64,000 nt of DNA from contig DAONJL010000002.1 of the NCBI GenBank assembly GCA_035405645.1, forward strand, positions 1-64,000, read 5' to 3'. The position numbers and the translations under genes were made by a program. The notes under the pieces were generated by a model that was not told where the DNA came from, made no database searches, and worked only from the letters and a program-made list of their open reading frames with translations. Source of the stretch: DAONJL01 sp035405645 [NCBI: bacterium] (lineage in GTDB: Bacteria; JAGOBX01; DAONJL01). Positions 28,372 to 38,500 of the stretch are shown piece by piece (position 1 is the stretch's first letter; each line of letters opens with the position of its first letter).

Positions 28372-29097
28372 ATGAAAGAAGAACTTGTTTTAACTCCTGA
28401 AAAAAAAGAAAAAATTCAACAATTACAACGAGAAATAAGATATAATTTTAATGATTTATCTTTATTAATCAAAGCATTAACACATAAATCTTATGTAAAT
28501 GAACACAAAAAATTAAAAATCAAAGATAATGAACGGCTTGAATTTTTAGGGGATTCTGTTTTATCGCTTGTTATTTCAGAATATTTATTTTTAGAATTTA
28601 AAGATAAACGCGAAGGTGAATTAGCTAAAATTCGTTCATCAATTGTAAGCAGTAAAACATTATGCAGAAAATCAAAAGAAATAAATTTAGGTGAATATAT
28701 TTTTTTAGGCAAAGGTGAAGAAGCAACAGGTGGGAGAAAAAGATTCTCTATTTTAACTAATGTATATGAAGCACTTATTGGTGCTATTTTTCTCGATAGT
28801 GATTATAATACCATTAAAAAATTTATATTAAATAATTTTTCTGAGGAAATTAAAGATATTATTGAAAAGAAAAATTATATTGATTATAAATCTTTTCTTC
28901 AAGAATATACTCAAGCAAAATATAAAGAAAGACCAATTTATGTTTTAATTAAAGAAGAAGGTCCTGAACATTCAAAAATTTTTACCGTTGATGTGAAAAT
29001 CAATAATAAAACTTATGGAACAGGCACAGGCAAAACTAAAAAAGAAGCTGAACAAAATGCAGCTGAAAAAGCTTTAGTTAAACTAAATATTATTTAA
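28372..29097 (+). CDS. rnc: Ribonuclease III
   Basis: The 241-residue double-strand RNase has an endonuclease domain with the signature ERLEFLGDSVLSL and the second acidic cluster in YEALIGAIFLDSD. A double-stranded RNA-binding domain follows from about residue 163, ending in GKTKKEAEQNAAEKAL. It processes rRNA precursors and structured RNAs. The first 18 residues are a charged extension before the usual start of homology. It follows fabF by 10 bases, and its stop overlaps the next start as TAATG. Confidence 0.96.
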   Translation: MKEELVLTPEKKEKIQQLQREIRYNFNDLSLLIKALTHKSYVNEHKKLKIKDNERLEFLGDSVLSLVISEYLFLEFKDKREGELAKIRSSIVSSKTLCRKSKEINLGEYIFLGKGEEATGGRKRFSILTNVYEALIGAIFLDSDYNTIKKFILNNFSEEIKDIIEKKNYIDYKSFLQEYTQAKYKERPIYVLIKEEGPEHSKIFTVDVKINNKTYGTGTGKTKKEAEQNAAEKALVKLNII

Positions 29098-30101
29098 TGG
29101 ATCATAAAATTTTTTCTTTATTTTTACCTCACTCGGGTTGTCAAAATATCTGTATCTATTGTAATCAAAATTTTGCTACTGGTTTTAATCAAAAAAATAT
29201 TTCTTTTGAAGAACAATTAGAATCATTAAAAAAATCACTAAATAAGATAAATGAAATAGCAATTTATGCTGGAAATTTTACTGCGTTAAAATTAGACGAA
29301 CAATTAAATATTTTGCGATTAATAAATGAAATAACAAAAGGTAAAATTAAAATAAGAATCTCAACTAGACCAGATTTTATAAATGATGAGACACTTATTT
29401 TTTTAAAAGGAAATAATGTTAAAATTATTGAATTAGGTCTACAAACTGCAAATGAAAGAATACTAAAAATACTTAATAGAAATTATACCTGTGAACTTGT
29501 AGAAAAAAATAATTTATTATTAAAAAAATATAACTTTTTACTTTCTTATCATATTATGTATGGCTTACCAGAAGAAAAAAAAGAAGATTTTATTGACACA
29601 TTAAATTTTGTTGCAAAATTAAAACCTGATTTTGTGCGATTACATCCAACAATTGTTTTAAAAGAAACTCAACTTTGTAAATTATTTTTCGAAAATAAAT
29701 TTAAACCATTAGATTTAAATACTGCAATTGAATATGCCAAATTTGCTTATGATTTTTTTAATAAACATAATATTAAAATTATTAGATTTGGTTTGCATTC
29801 AGAGAAGAGTTTAGTTGAAAATATTGTTGCTGGTCCATATCATCCTGCATTTAATCAACTCGTTTTATCTTCTTTATTCCTTGACAAATTATTTAAAATA
29901 ATTAAAAATTATAATTTTAATAGTTTTAATATTTTTACAAATAAAAAAACAGAAAATATCATAAGAGGACATAAAAAAGAAAATATTAAAAAATTAAAAG
30001 AGTTTGGTTTAAAGAAAATTATTATTGATGAATCATTAGAAAATAACAATTGTAAAATATATTTTGAACAAAATAAAAAAAGTGAAATATTAAAAATTTA
30101 G
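29097..30101 (+). CDS. Radical SAM protein (Elp3/HemN-like, rnc-linked)
   Basis: The 334-residue protein has the radical SAM cluster motif with Cys15, Cys19 and Cys22 (GCQNICIYC), in the LPHSGCQNICIYCNQ context of a conserved group often next to rnc in bacteria. YAGNFTAL replaces the usual YGGSFTAL. RISTRPDFI and IELGLQTANERIL follow as in Elp3/HemN-type barrels. The group is annotated as radical SAM of unknown substrate; a tRNA or coenzyme modification role would be a guess. It overlaps rnc by one base and precedes the acyl-CoA dehydrogenase gene by 12 bases. Confidence 0.88.
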   Translation: MDHKIFSLFLPHSGCQNICIYCNQNFATGFNQKNISFEEQLESLKKSLNKINEIAIYAGNFTALKLDEQLNILRLINEITKGKIKIRISTRPDFINDETLIFLKGNNVKIIELGLQTANERILKILNRNYTCELVEKNNLLLKKYNFLLSYHIMYGLPEEKKEDFIDTLNFVAKLKPDFVRLHPTIVLKETQLCKLFFENKFKPLDLNTAIEYAKFAYDFFNKHNIKIIRFGLHSEKSLVENIVAGPYHPAFNQLVLSSLFLDKLFKIIKNYNFNSFNIFTNKKTENIIRGHKKENIKKLKEFGLKKIIIDESLENNNCKIYFEQNKKSEILKI

Positions 30102-30113
30102 GAGGAAAAAATA

Positions 30114-31265
30114 ATGGATTATCTATTAACCGATGAACAAATTGAAATTAAAAATTTAGCAAGAAAAATAGCAGAAGAAAAAATAAAACCAATTCGTGAA
30201 GAATATGATAAAACAGGTGAATTTCCTCGTGAAATAATAAAATATTTAAAGGAAGCAGATTTATGTGGTGTTTATATACCAGAAGAATATGGTGGTTTTG
30301 GTGGTGGGTCAATGGCAATGGCAATAGTTACTGAAGAATTAAGTCGTGCATGTGGAGGTATTGCGCTTGCCTTTGCAGCAACAGGGCTTGGCTCATATCC
30401 AATTTTATTACACGGGAACGAAGAACAAAAACAAACATATTTAACAAAAATAGCAAGTGGTGAAGCACTTGCGGCATTTGCATTAACTGAAGCAGAAGCA
30501 GGTAGCGATGTATCAAATGTTAGAACAATAGCAAAAAAAGAAGGAGATTATTATATACTAAACGGCACAAAACAATGGATAACAAATGGTGGTGAAGCAG
30601 AAATATATACAGTTTTTGCATTAACAGACCCTGACAAAGGCGGGGCGCGCGGGATGTCAGCATTTATTGTTGAGAAAGGATATGAAGGTTTTTCATTTGG
30701 TAAAAAAGAAGATAAAATGGGCATACGCGCATCAGCAACAAGAGAACTAATTTTTCAAGATTGCAAAGTGCCAGCAAAAAATTTACTTGGCAAAGAAGGT
30801 CGAGGTTTTAAAATAGCAATGGATACATTTGATAAATCAAGACCAGGTGTAGCAGCACAGGCAGTTGGTATTGCTCAGGGAGCATTAGAAGAAGCAGTGA
30901 AATATGCAAAACAACGAAAACAATTTGGTGAACCAATTTCTTCATTTCAAGGAATACAATTTATATTATCACAAATGGCAACAAAAATAGAAGCAGCGCG
31001 AGCATTAGTTTATTCTGTTTGTAGAATGATTGACGCAGGTGTTTCTGATGTTAGTAAAGAATCTGCAATGGCAAAATTTTTTGCTTCAGAAGTTGCTATG
31101 GAAGTTACAATTAATGCTGTTCAGGTGCTGGGTGGTTATGGTTATATGAAAGAATATCCAGTAGAAAAAATGATGCGTGATGCAAAAATAACACAAATAT
31201 ATGAAGGAACAAATCAAATTCAGCAATTAATAATAGCAAGACATTTAATAAAAGAATACAGATAA
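30114..31265 (+). CDS. Acyl-CoA dehydrogenase (short-chain, butyryl-CoA dehydrogenase-like)
   Basis: The 383-residue flavoprotein has the family landmarks FALTEAEAGSD, KQWITNGG, KMGIRASATREL, the SRPGVAAQAVG segment, QFGEPISSFQGIQF, and the C-terminal QIYEGTNQIQQ, whose Glu is the usual catalytic base. It oxidises or, in anaerobes, reduces short-chain acyl-CoAs and trades electrons with Etf. AGGAGG precedes the start, and etfB follows 28 bases downstream, giving a Bcd-Etf pairing. Whether it works in butyrate-type bifurcation or in oxidation cannot be told; etfA is not next to it. Confidence 0.93.
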   Translation: MDYLLTDEQIEIKNLARKIAEEKIKPIREEYDKTGEFPREIIKYLKEADLCGVYIPEEYGGFGGGSMAMAIVTEELSRACGGIALAFAATGLGSYPILLHGNEEQKQTYLTKIASGEALAAFALTEAEAGSDVSNVRTIAKKEGDYYILNGTKQWITNGGEAEIYTVFALTDPDKGGARGMSAFIVEKGYEGFSFGKKEDKMGIRASATRELIFQDCKVPAKNLLGKEGRGFKIAMDTFDKSRPGVAAQAVGIAQGALEEAVKYAKQRKQFGEPISSFQGIQFILSQMATKIEAARALVYSVCRMIDAGVSDVSKESAMAKFFASEVAMEVTINAVQVLGGYGYMKEYPVEKMMRDAKITQIYEGTNQIQQLIIARHLIKEYR

Positions 31266-31293
31266 TTTTTTTATTGTATATAAGGAGTAGAAA

Positions 31294-32070
31294 ATGAAAA
31301 ATATCATTGTTTGTATAAAACAGGTGCCAGATACCACAGAAGTTAGAATTGATTCAAATACAAATACATTAATTAGAGAAGGAATTCCATGTATAATAAA
31401 TCCATTTGATTTATATGCTATTGAAGAAGGGTTGCGGATAAAAGAAAAATATGGTGGAAAAGTAATAGTAATATCAATGGGACCCCCGCAAGTAGTAGAA
31501 TCATTAAAAGAAGCAATTTCTTTAGGTGTAGATGAAGCGATACTATTAAGTGATAGAAAATTTGCAGGTTCTGACACGCTCGCAACTTCATATACATTAT
31601 CACGCGGTATTTTAAAAATAGGTGATTATGATATAATAATTTGTGGTAAACAAGCAATAGATGGCGATACAGCACAGGTCGGTCCTGGTATAGCAGAATT
31701 TTTAAATATTCCACAAATTACTTATGTTCGTAAAATCAGAGAAATTACTGATAATTCTATTGTAGCAGAAAGATTAACAGAAACAGGTATTGATGTAATT
31801 AAATCAAAATTACCAGTCTTATTAACAGTAGTAAAAGAAATAAATGAACCAAGATTACCATCATTAAAAAATAAGATGAAAGCAAAAAAATATCAACCAA
31901 TAATCTGGGGCTTTAATGACCTTGATATAAAAGAACCATATATTGGTTTAGATGGTTCTCCAACACGAGTAATTAAAATATTTTCTCCACAAATATCTGT
32001 TCAAAGTGAAATGATTAATGGAGAACCAGATGAAGTTGCTAAAATTTTACTTGATAAATTAAAAATTTGA
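31294..32070 (+). CDS. etfB: Electron transfer flavoprotein beta subunit
   Basis: The 258-residue EtfB starts with CIKQVPDTTEV and contains INPFDLYAIEEGLR, SMGPPQVVESLKEA and CGKQAIDGDTAQVGPG, all typical of the family. It pairs with EtfA to carry electrons to or from acyl-CoA dehydrogenases. GGAG precedes the start. The gene is the last of the fabF-rnc-radical SAM-dehydrogenase cluster. Downstream, where etfA is expected, there is only an AT-rich gap and then a promoter for exported proteins, so the alpha subunit must be encoded elsewhere. Confidence 0.95.
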   Translation: MKNIIVCIKQVPDTTEVRIDSNTNTLIREGIPCIINPFDLYAIEEGLRIKEKYGGKVIVISMGPPQVVESLKEAISLGVDEAILLSDRKFAGSDTLATSYTLSRGILKIGDYDIIICGKQAIDGDTAQVGPGIAEFLNIPQITYVRKIREITDNSIVAERLTETGIDVIKSKLPVLLTVVKEINEPRLPSLKNKMKAKKYQPIIWGFNDLDIKEPYIGLDGSPTRVIKIFSPQISVQSEMINGEPDEVAKILLDKLKI

Positions 32071-32388
32071 TTGTTAATATTTTATTTAAAAAAGATATAT
32101 AATTTTTTTTCAAAAAATCAAAAGAGTAAAAGAAGTTTCCTGTCTTTATACTTTTCTCAATCTTTACATAATAGTTAATTTAACTATATATTCTTTATTT
32201 AATACATAAAAAAAATATAATAATTTTTTGACTTATTTATTAAAATAATATAAAATAAAAGAAGGGTAATTATAAAATATTTTATAAAAAAGGAGGAAAA
32301 AATGAAAAAAAAATATTTTTATAGATTTTGTTTTATTTAAAATAAAACAAATATGTTTTTAATAAATAATCAAAGGAGGAAAAATAGT
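32071..32388 (+). other. 318-base gap before the exported-protein operon, with a mini-ORF
   Basis: No etfA or other gene fits here. After AT-rich sequence comes a promoter (32228-32256). A strong AGGAGG (32291-32296) then precedes ATG 32302, which opens only 12 codons (ending CFI-stop at 32338-32340). The sequence at the mini-ORF start looks like a weak duplicate of the real start at 32389 (AGGAGG, then an ATG with a lysine-rich, hydrophobic beginning). GTTTTATTT and AAATAAAAC at about 32329-32347 can pair. It may be a leader peptide or a decayed copy of the signal-peptide start. Confidence 0.4.
32228..32256 (+). promoter_or_regulatory. Sigma70-type promoter of the exported-protein operon
   Basis: TTGACT at 32228-32233, a 17-base spacer and TAAAAT at 32251-32256. 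The same two boxes and spacing occur upstream of the tRNA-Leu gene. Confidence 0.65.
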
Positions 32389-33480
32389 ATGAAAAACAAA
32401 CTATTATTTTTGGTCTTGTTTTGTTTCTTTTTATTTCTTAATTCTTTACTTTATAGTGCAGGCACACCTGCAAGTACAATTATTACTATTGGTGGTGATA
32501 ATGGTGATTCAAGTCCAAATCTTGAAAATGAATGTATGTTATCATTCAAAGATATAAATAATTCAATGGATACAGTTGCATCAACACAAGTATCAGTAAC
32601 AGTTGATACAGGCTATGATATGCAATTATTATCATATTTTGGTTTACCAGCAGATGATTCAGGTGCAATAGGTGAAACACTTGCTTTTAAATATGTAATA
32701 CAAAATTTAGGTAATGCACTTGATGGTATTAAAATTAATACTTCTGTTGTAGGTGGGGCAAATGATTGGATAATAAAAATATTTCGTGATGCAAATAATA
32801 ATGGTGTTTATGAACAATCATCAGATAGTATAGAAACAAATATAATATATTTATCAGCAGATGAAATAGAAACAATTTTTATAGTTATAAATATAAAAAC
32901 AACAGCACAAAATTTAGATACCTGTCATATACAGGTTACATTTTCTGATAGTTTTGGCACAATTGCAAATGATAACTGGCCTGATTCTGATTTAACAAAT
33001 TCTCGTGATTATCAATCAGATTCATTTTTAGTAACAGCATTACGAGCTGTTATTCGATTGGCAAAATATGTTGATACAAGTGGAACAAGTTTTGTTTCAA
33101 CAACAGCAACAGTATTACCTGGTGATACAATCTGGTTCACTCTTGTTTATGATAATGACGGAATGAATACTGGAACAAATATTATTATTACTGATAATAT
33201 TGACACTTCAAAATTTGAATTTGTTCCGTATTCAGCAAATGATACAAATTATATACACTCTTCATCATCATCAGATACAATTGAAGCAAATATTGGTTCA
33301 TTAGCAACTCCAAATTGGGTTGATGCTACTACTCTGGCTAATGGTGCAAATGTAATTCAAATCAGATGGACATTAAATGGAATTCTTAATGTAACGCAGG
33401 GCGATAATTTATTATCTGCAAATTATACAGCAGGTAAAGATGATAATGGTTATGTTTATTTCAAAGTAAGATTGAAATAA
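32389..33480 (+). CDS. Exported protein with DUF11-like repeat domains
   Basis: The start at ATG 32389 is chosen because AAAGGAGG lies 9 bases upstream and a signal peptide follows at once (MKNKLLFLVLFCFFLF, cleavage near residue 25); the frame opens 12 codons earlier without a ribosome site. The 363-residue product is beta-rich and Asn/Asp/Thr-rich. Its C-terminal half, with VLPGDTIWFTLVYDNDG, TGTNIIITDNID and a final strand, matches the DUF11 repeat pattern common in large surface proteins. The N-terminal half has a related layout (GETLAFKYVIQNLGNA), so it may be a second copy. It is the first gene of a four-gene exported cluster, 15 bases before the next. Probably a surface structural protein. 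Confidence 0.75.
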   Translation: MKNKLLFLVLFCFFLFLNSLLYSAGTPASTIITIGGDNGDSSPNLENECMLSFKDINNSMDTVASTQVSVTVDTGYDMQLLSYFGLPADDSGAIGETLAFKYVIQNLGNALDGIKINTSVVGGANDWIIKIFRDANNNGVYEQSSDSIETNIIYLSADEIETIFIVINIKTTAQNLDTCHIQVTFSDSFGTIANDNWPDSDLTNSRDYQSDSFLVTALRAVIRLAKYVDTSGTSFVSTTATVLPGDTIWFTLVYDNDGMNTGTNIIITDNIDTSKFEFVPYSANDTNYIHSSSSSDTIEANIGSLATPNWVDATTLANGANVIQIRWTLNGILNVTQGDNLLSANYTAGKDDNGYVYFKVRLK

Positions 33481-33495
33481 TTTAATTTTTTTTAA

Positions 33496-35562
33496 ATGAG
33501 AAAAACAACTTTTATTATTTCTATAATTTTTACTTTATATGTTTTTGCGTATAGTATGGTACCTGCTTATACTGATATTTATAATACATTTGTATTTCAG
33601 TATAACAACACAATAGAAATAATAGAAGTTATATCAGATTCAGTAAAAATCAGTGTTGGACAAATAGCAGGAATAAATTCATTTTTTAATTCACTAAATC
33701 CAGAAACCTCAAATATAAATGAAACAGTATATTTTCAAATCACACTAATAAATCAAGGTAATTACTATGATACATTTTTATTTAGTTGCACAGATTCATT
33801 AAATTTAACACCAAAAATTTTTATTGATTCAAATTTTAATAATGTTCTTGATGCTGGTGATTATCTATCTGACACAATATCAAATATTTATATGAATGAT
33901 TCTATTTCAATTATTATAGCTCTTTTTATTACATCAGACAAAACTATGATGGAAACCGATACTATTTATTTTATGATAACATCATTATTTAATGCATCAG
34001 TAAAAACATATAATATTGATACATTTAGCATAATAAATAGAAATGTAATTGTTTCTATTACAACACCAGAAAATAATATTGACACAATCGAGCAAATAAT
34101 TAATATAAGTGGAACAATTCATAATGCAAAAAATAATGATACAGTTTTTTATTTTGTAAATGATATATTACAAAATACAGGTATAGTTAGCAATAATGAT
34201 TTTAGTGGAACAGTTACATTAAATGGTATAAATGATGTGATAAAGGTGATTGTAGAAAATAGTTATAATGATACAGGTTTTGATACAAGAATAATAAATT
34301 ATGTTGGATTACCACAAATAGAAATAATTTCACCAGATGATAATCATAATACAAATATCAACATAATAAATATTTCAGGCACATCGATACGAACATTAGT
34401 TGGTGATACAATTGAAATTTTTAATAATAGTATATTTCAATCTAAAATAAATCTCACAACAATAAATGGAAACTGGACAGGCACAGTTTCTTTATCTGGC
34501 TATGGCGATTCAATAATGATAAAATTAACTACCAAATATAATCAACTTGCTTATGATACAATTACAGTAAATTATTTTTCAACGCCAAATATTTTTATAA
34601 CTTTTCCAGCTAATAACTTTTGTACTAATGTAAGTTTAATTAATATTTATGGTTCTTCAATTAATACTGCAAATTATGATTCAGTAATTTTATATGTAAA
34701 TAATATAGAACAATCACGAAATCAAATAGTAAATAATAATTGGTCTGGCACAGTAGCGCTTTCAATAAATTATGAAACAATAACAGCATTATTAATTACT
34801 TTTTTAGGTGATACTGCTGTCTATGAAATAAATGGAATATATGATACAGAACCGCCAATTTTTTATGAAAATAATCCAGAAACAGCAACAACACAAAACA
34901 CAACAATTATTTCTATTAAATATATTGATAATGTATCAGGAATTGATATAAGTAAAATAAATATTAAGATTGATTCAGGTTTAGGCGAAAATGATTTTAC
35001 ATCAAATGCACATATTTATTCTGATAGTATTTATTTAACATTATTTATTTTTACAAATGATACATATATAGTAACAATTTCTGCTTATGATAATGCAGGA
35101 AATATTGATACATTTAGCTGGCAATTCCTTTCTTTAATTGGTTATAAAGTTTCAGGTAATTTATTAGTAGAAGGAAGAACTGATTATTCAGGTTGTTCGG
35201 TTTATTTAACAAATAATATTGAGACATACACATCCACAACAACAAATACAGGTTATTTTGAATTTCATTATGTGAAAAATGGAACATATATTTTATATAC
35301 ATATTTAAAAAGTTATTTACGACAAAAAATAGAAAATATAATAATAAGTAATAATCCATTAGAAAATATAAATGTAGGTGTATTGTTAGGTGGTGATTTG
35401 AATAATAGTGGTAAAATAACAACTGATGATTTAATTAAATTAAAAATGAATTTAGGAAGGAATGTAAATTCGCCATCAGAAGGTGATATAAATAATAGTG
35501 GATGGGTAACAATAGATGATTATACAATACTGATAAAAAATTTAAATAAAAGTGAAGAATAA
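33496..35562 (+). CDS. Exported multidomain protein with a C-terminal dockerin-like domain
   Basis: This 688-residue protein has a signal peptide at 1 to about 19. About 184-450 holds three Ig-like repeats of 85-90 residues, each with an IxxPxNN start, an N(I)SG(T/S) turn and a W/FSGTV strand, similar to glucodextranase-B-type domains. Another Ig-like region follows, then a carboxypeptidase-regulatory-like beta domain from about 550 (YKVSGNLLVEG). At 633-688 two calcium-loop repeats, GDLNNSGKITTDDLIKLK and GDINNSGWVTIDDYTIL, form a type I dockerin-like module. Dockerins bind cohesins in cellulosome-like assemblies, and the next gene starts with a cohesin-like domain. It ends 3 bases before that gene. 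Confidence 0.8.
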   Translation: MRKTTFIISIIFTLYVFAYSMVPAYTDIYNTFVFQYNNTIEIIEVISDSVKISVGQIAGINSFFNSLNPETSNINETVYFQITLINQGNYYDTFLFSCTDSLNLTPKIFIDSNFNNVLDAGDYLSDTISNIYMNDSISIIIALFITSDKTMMETDTIYFMITSLFNASVKTYNIDTFSIINRNVIVSITTPENNIDTIEQIINISGTIHNAKNNDTVFYFVNDILQNTGIVSNNDFSGTVTLNGINDVIKVIVENSYNDTGFDTRIINYVGLPQIEIISPDDNHNTNINIINISGTSIRTLVGDTIEIFNNSIFQSKINLTTINGNWTGTVSLSGYGDSIMIKLTTKYNQLAYDTITVNYFSTPNIFITFPANNFCTNVSLINIYGSSINTANYDSVILYVNNIEQSRNQIVNNNWSGTVALSINYETITALLITFLGDTAVYEINGIYDTEPPIFYENNPETATTQNTTIISIKYIDNVSGIDISKINIKIDSGLGENDFTSNAHIYSDSIYLTLFIFTNDTYIVTISAYDNAGNIDTFSWQFLSLIGYKVSGNLLVEGRTDYSGCSVYLTNNIETYTSTTTNTGYFEFHYVKNGTYILYTYLKSYLRQKIENIIISNNPLENINVGVLLGGDLNNSGKITTDDLIKLKMNLGRNVNSPSEGDINNSGWVTIDDYTILIKNLNKSEE

Positions 35563-35565
35563 AAT

Positions 35566-38500
35566 ATGCAAAACAAAATAAAAGTTTTGGTTATAATTTT
35601 ATTTTTGAATATATTATGTATTTTTGCAAATGATAGCACAATTGTTTATTTAATGCAACACAATACACAATTAACAGAATATTGTTCAACAAATCAATAT
35701 ACAACAACAGTAATAGATGTAATAATAAAATGCGATAAAACAGAGGATAGTTTTGCAGCAATTGGTTTATATATAAATTTTGATACAAAATATTTAAGAG
35801 CAGGTAAAATTGAATATAATAGTGATATAACACTTGACCTTGAAAATAATGTTAATGGTTCATTAACAGATTCAAATGGAAATATAGTTAAATTACAACT
35901 AAATGAATTAGAATATAATTATAATTCAGAAACAATAAATGTATCATTTTTTATAGTTAAACCAAATCTCTTACCAATATATACAAATTTTCATCAGAGA
36001 GTTTTATCAATTTATTTTTATTCAATACTACCAACTGAAACTACTTATGTAACATTTAATTTTACAGAACCAAGAAAAACAACATTATCGCGCGATGGTT
36101 TTGACCAGACAGATAGATATGATACAATTGCAATAAAAATAGATACAGCCCCGCCGCAGCCAAGTATTTCGTTTCCAACCAATGATTATTGCACTAATGT
36201 TTCTCAAATAAATATAACAGGCACAAGAAATAATACAAATGATACAATTGCTATTTATGTAAATCATAATTTAGTAAAATATGATACAACAAATTCAACT
36301 ACTTTTTCTTATATATATACTTTTACAAAACAGGATACATATTTAATTTATTGCAAAGAAATAAATAATTATAATAATTCTTCTGAAACAAGTAATATTG
36401 TATATGTTATATATGACACAACACCACCGACTATCTTAAATTATTTTCCATTAAATAATTCAATTATAGTTGATAGTAATAATGATAGTATAACAATAAA
36501 CTATAAAGAAGAAACAGCAGGAATACAAATAATAAACATATATCTTGATACGGGAACAGGATTTGTAAATTATACAAGTAGATTTACAATAACAAGCAAT
36601 AGTGTAATCTTATTTGAAAATTTACCAGTTGGTTATTGTACAACACAAATATATATAAAAGACAGAGCAACAAATGATACAACACTTACTTTTAAATTTA
36701 AAATTGTAAGTTATAATCAACCAGCAGCAATAACATTACAAACACCAATAAATAATTATGAAACAGAATTTGTAAAAATAATAACTTTCAGATGGGATAC
36801 AGAAATAAATTCAGAAACTTACCAGATTCAGATTGATACAAATTTTAACTTTATAAATCCAATAATAAATATTGATACATTACAAACAAATATTTTAACA
36901 ATAACAAATCTTCCATATAACACATATTATTGGCGAGTTCGCGGTAAAAATTATTTATACAATGGTAGTTGGAGTGAAACACGAAAATTTTCAAATAATA
37001 AAGATTTAACAAAACCAGAAATTAAATCAATTTTAATAACTGATAAAAATAATGATTTGAATATAGATAACAGTGATATAGGAATAAAAATTACTGCATT
37101 TTTTAATGATAATATTTCATTAAAAACAGTTAGTTTTTCTTATGGCTTAAATGATACAAATTATTTAACAGATAATTATTCATTAGACCAGCCATCAACA
37201 GGCACAATATCACATATATTTAATTTTTTACAAGCATTGAATACAAATGATAAAATATATATAAAACTAACAGCAATGGATAATAACTATAATGAAACAA
37301 GTTATTATGATACAATAATAGTAGGAGCATTTAGTATATCAGCACCAATAATAATAATAAGTGATACGACAATAAATATAAATCCAATAGAAATCAGAGG
37401 GACAAAACAAATAGGTACAACAGTAAAAATAAACAATCAATATATAGCAACATCAATAAGTGATACATTATGGAGTTATACATTTACATTATTAAGTGAG
37501 ACAAATGTAATAACAGCAAGAGCATATGTTGGAAGTGTATATTCTGATACAGCAGAAATAACAATAATTTATGATAATGTCAAACCAACTGCAAGTATAA
37601 ATTTTGATACTTCAATTCATTATGATTCTTTTTTAGTAATAATAACTGCATCAGATTCAGAAACAGGAATAAAAGAAATTTATTACAGTTTAAATAATGG
37701 TTTAACATATATAAAAGGTAATAGTTTTTATTATGATATTGAAGACTTTATTTATATAAAATATTTTTCAGTCGATAATGCAGATAATACAAGTTCGATT
37801 TACACTTCCTTATATCCAGCAAGAATAGATAGAACAGCACCACAAGCAGTAGATTGTTTTGATGAAGGTGATATAAGTAATGATACAATAATAGAATTTT
37901 CGTGGAATTTACCAAATGATAGTTCACCAATTATAAATTTTTATATTGAAATTGATACAACACCAAATTTTTCGCCACCCCGAATTTTTGCTGGATGGCT
38001 TAATTCAACAAATTTAAGTTTTACATTATCAGGTGATTCAGTAATAAATGGTGAAACATATTATTGTCGAGTTAAATCAAAAGATATAGTAAATAATATT
38101 TCAAATTTTGGAAATAGTAGTAATGGAATTTATATTGATACAACAATCATATCTGGTTCTGCACCTGACACACCAATAATTTTTTATGTTGGTGATACAA
38201 ATGTATCAGTAATTACATTATCTGGCACATATCCAGCAAATGCTACAATTGTTTTAGTGAATGGTTCACAGGCAGATTTGATTTCAGATACACTATGGCG
38301 AAAAACAGTAGTATTGAATTATGGTTTAAATAATTTTGTTGTTTATTGTAAGAACCAATATGGATTATCATCACCATCAAATTCCATATCAATATATCTT
38401 GATAATATTCCACCAATTGCACCAGAATTTAATGTAACAACACCAACAAGATTTGACACACAATTAATCATAGGCACAAAAAGTATAGATAGTGACACTA

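Noticed and set aside
32353-32388. Start of the first exported protein at the earlier ATG
   Set aside because: No ribosome site precedes it, while AAAGGAGG lies just before ATG 32389 and gives a clean signal peptide.
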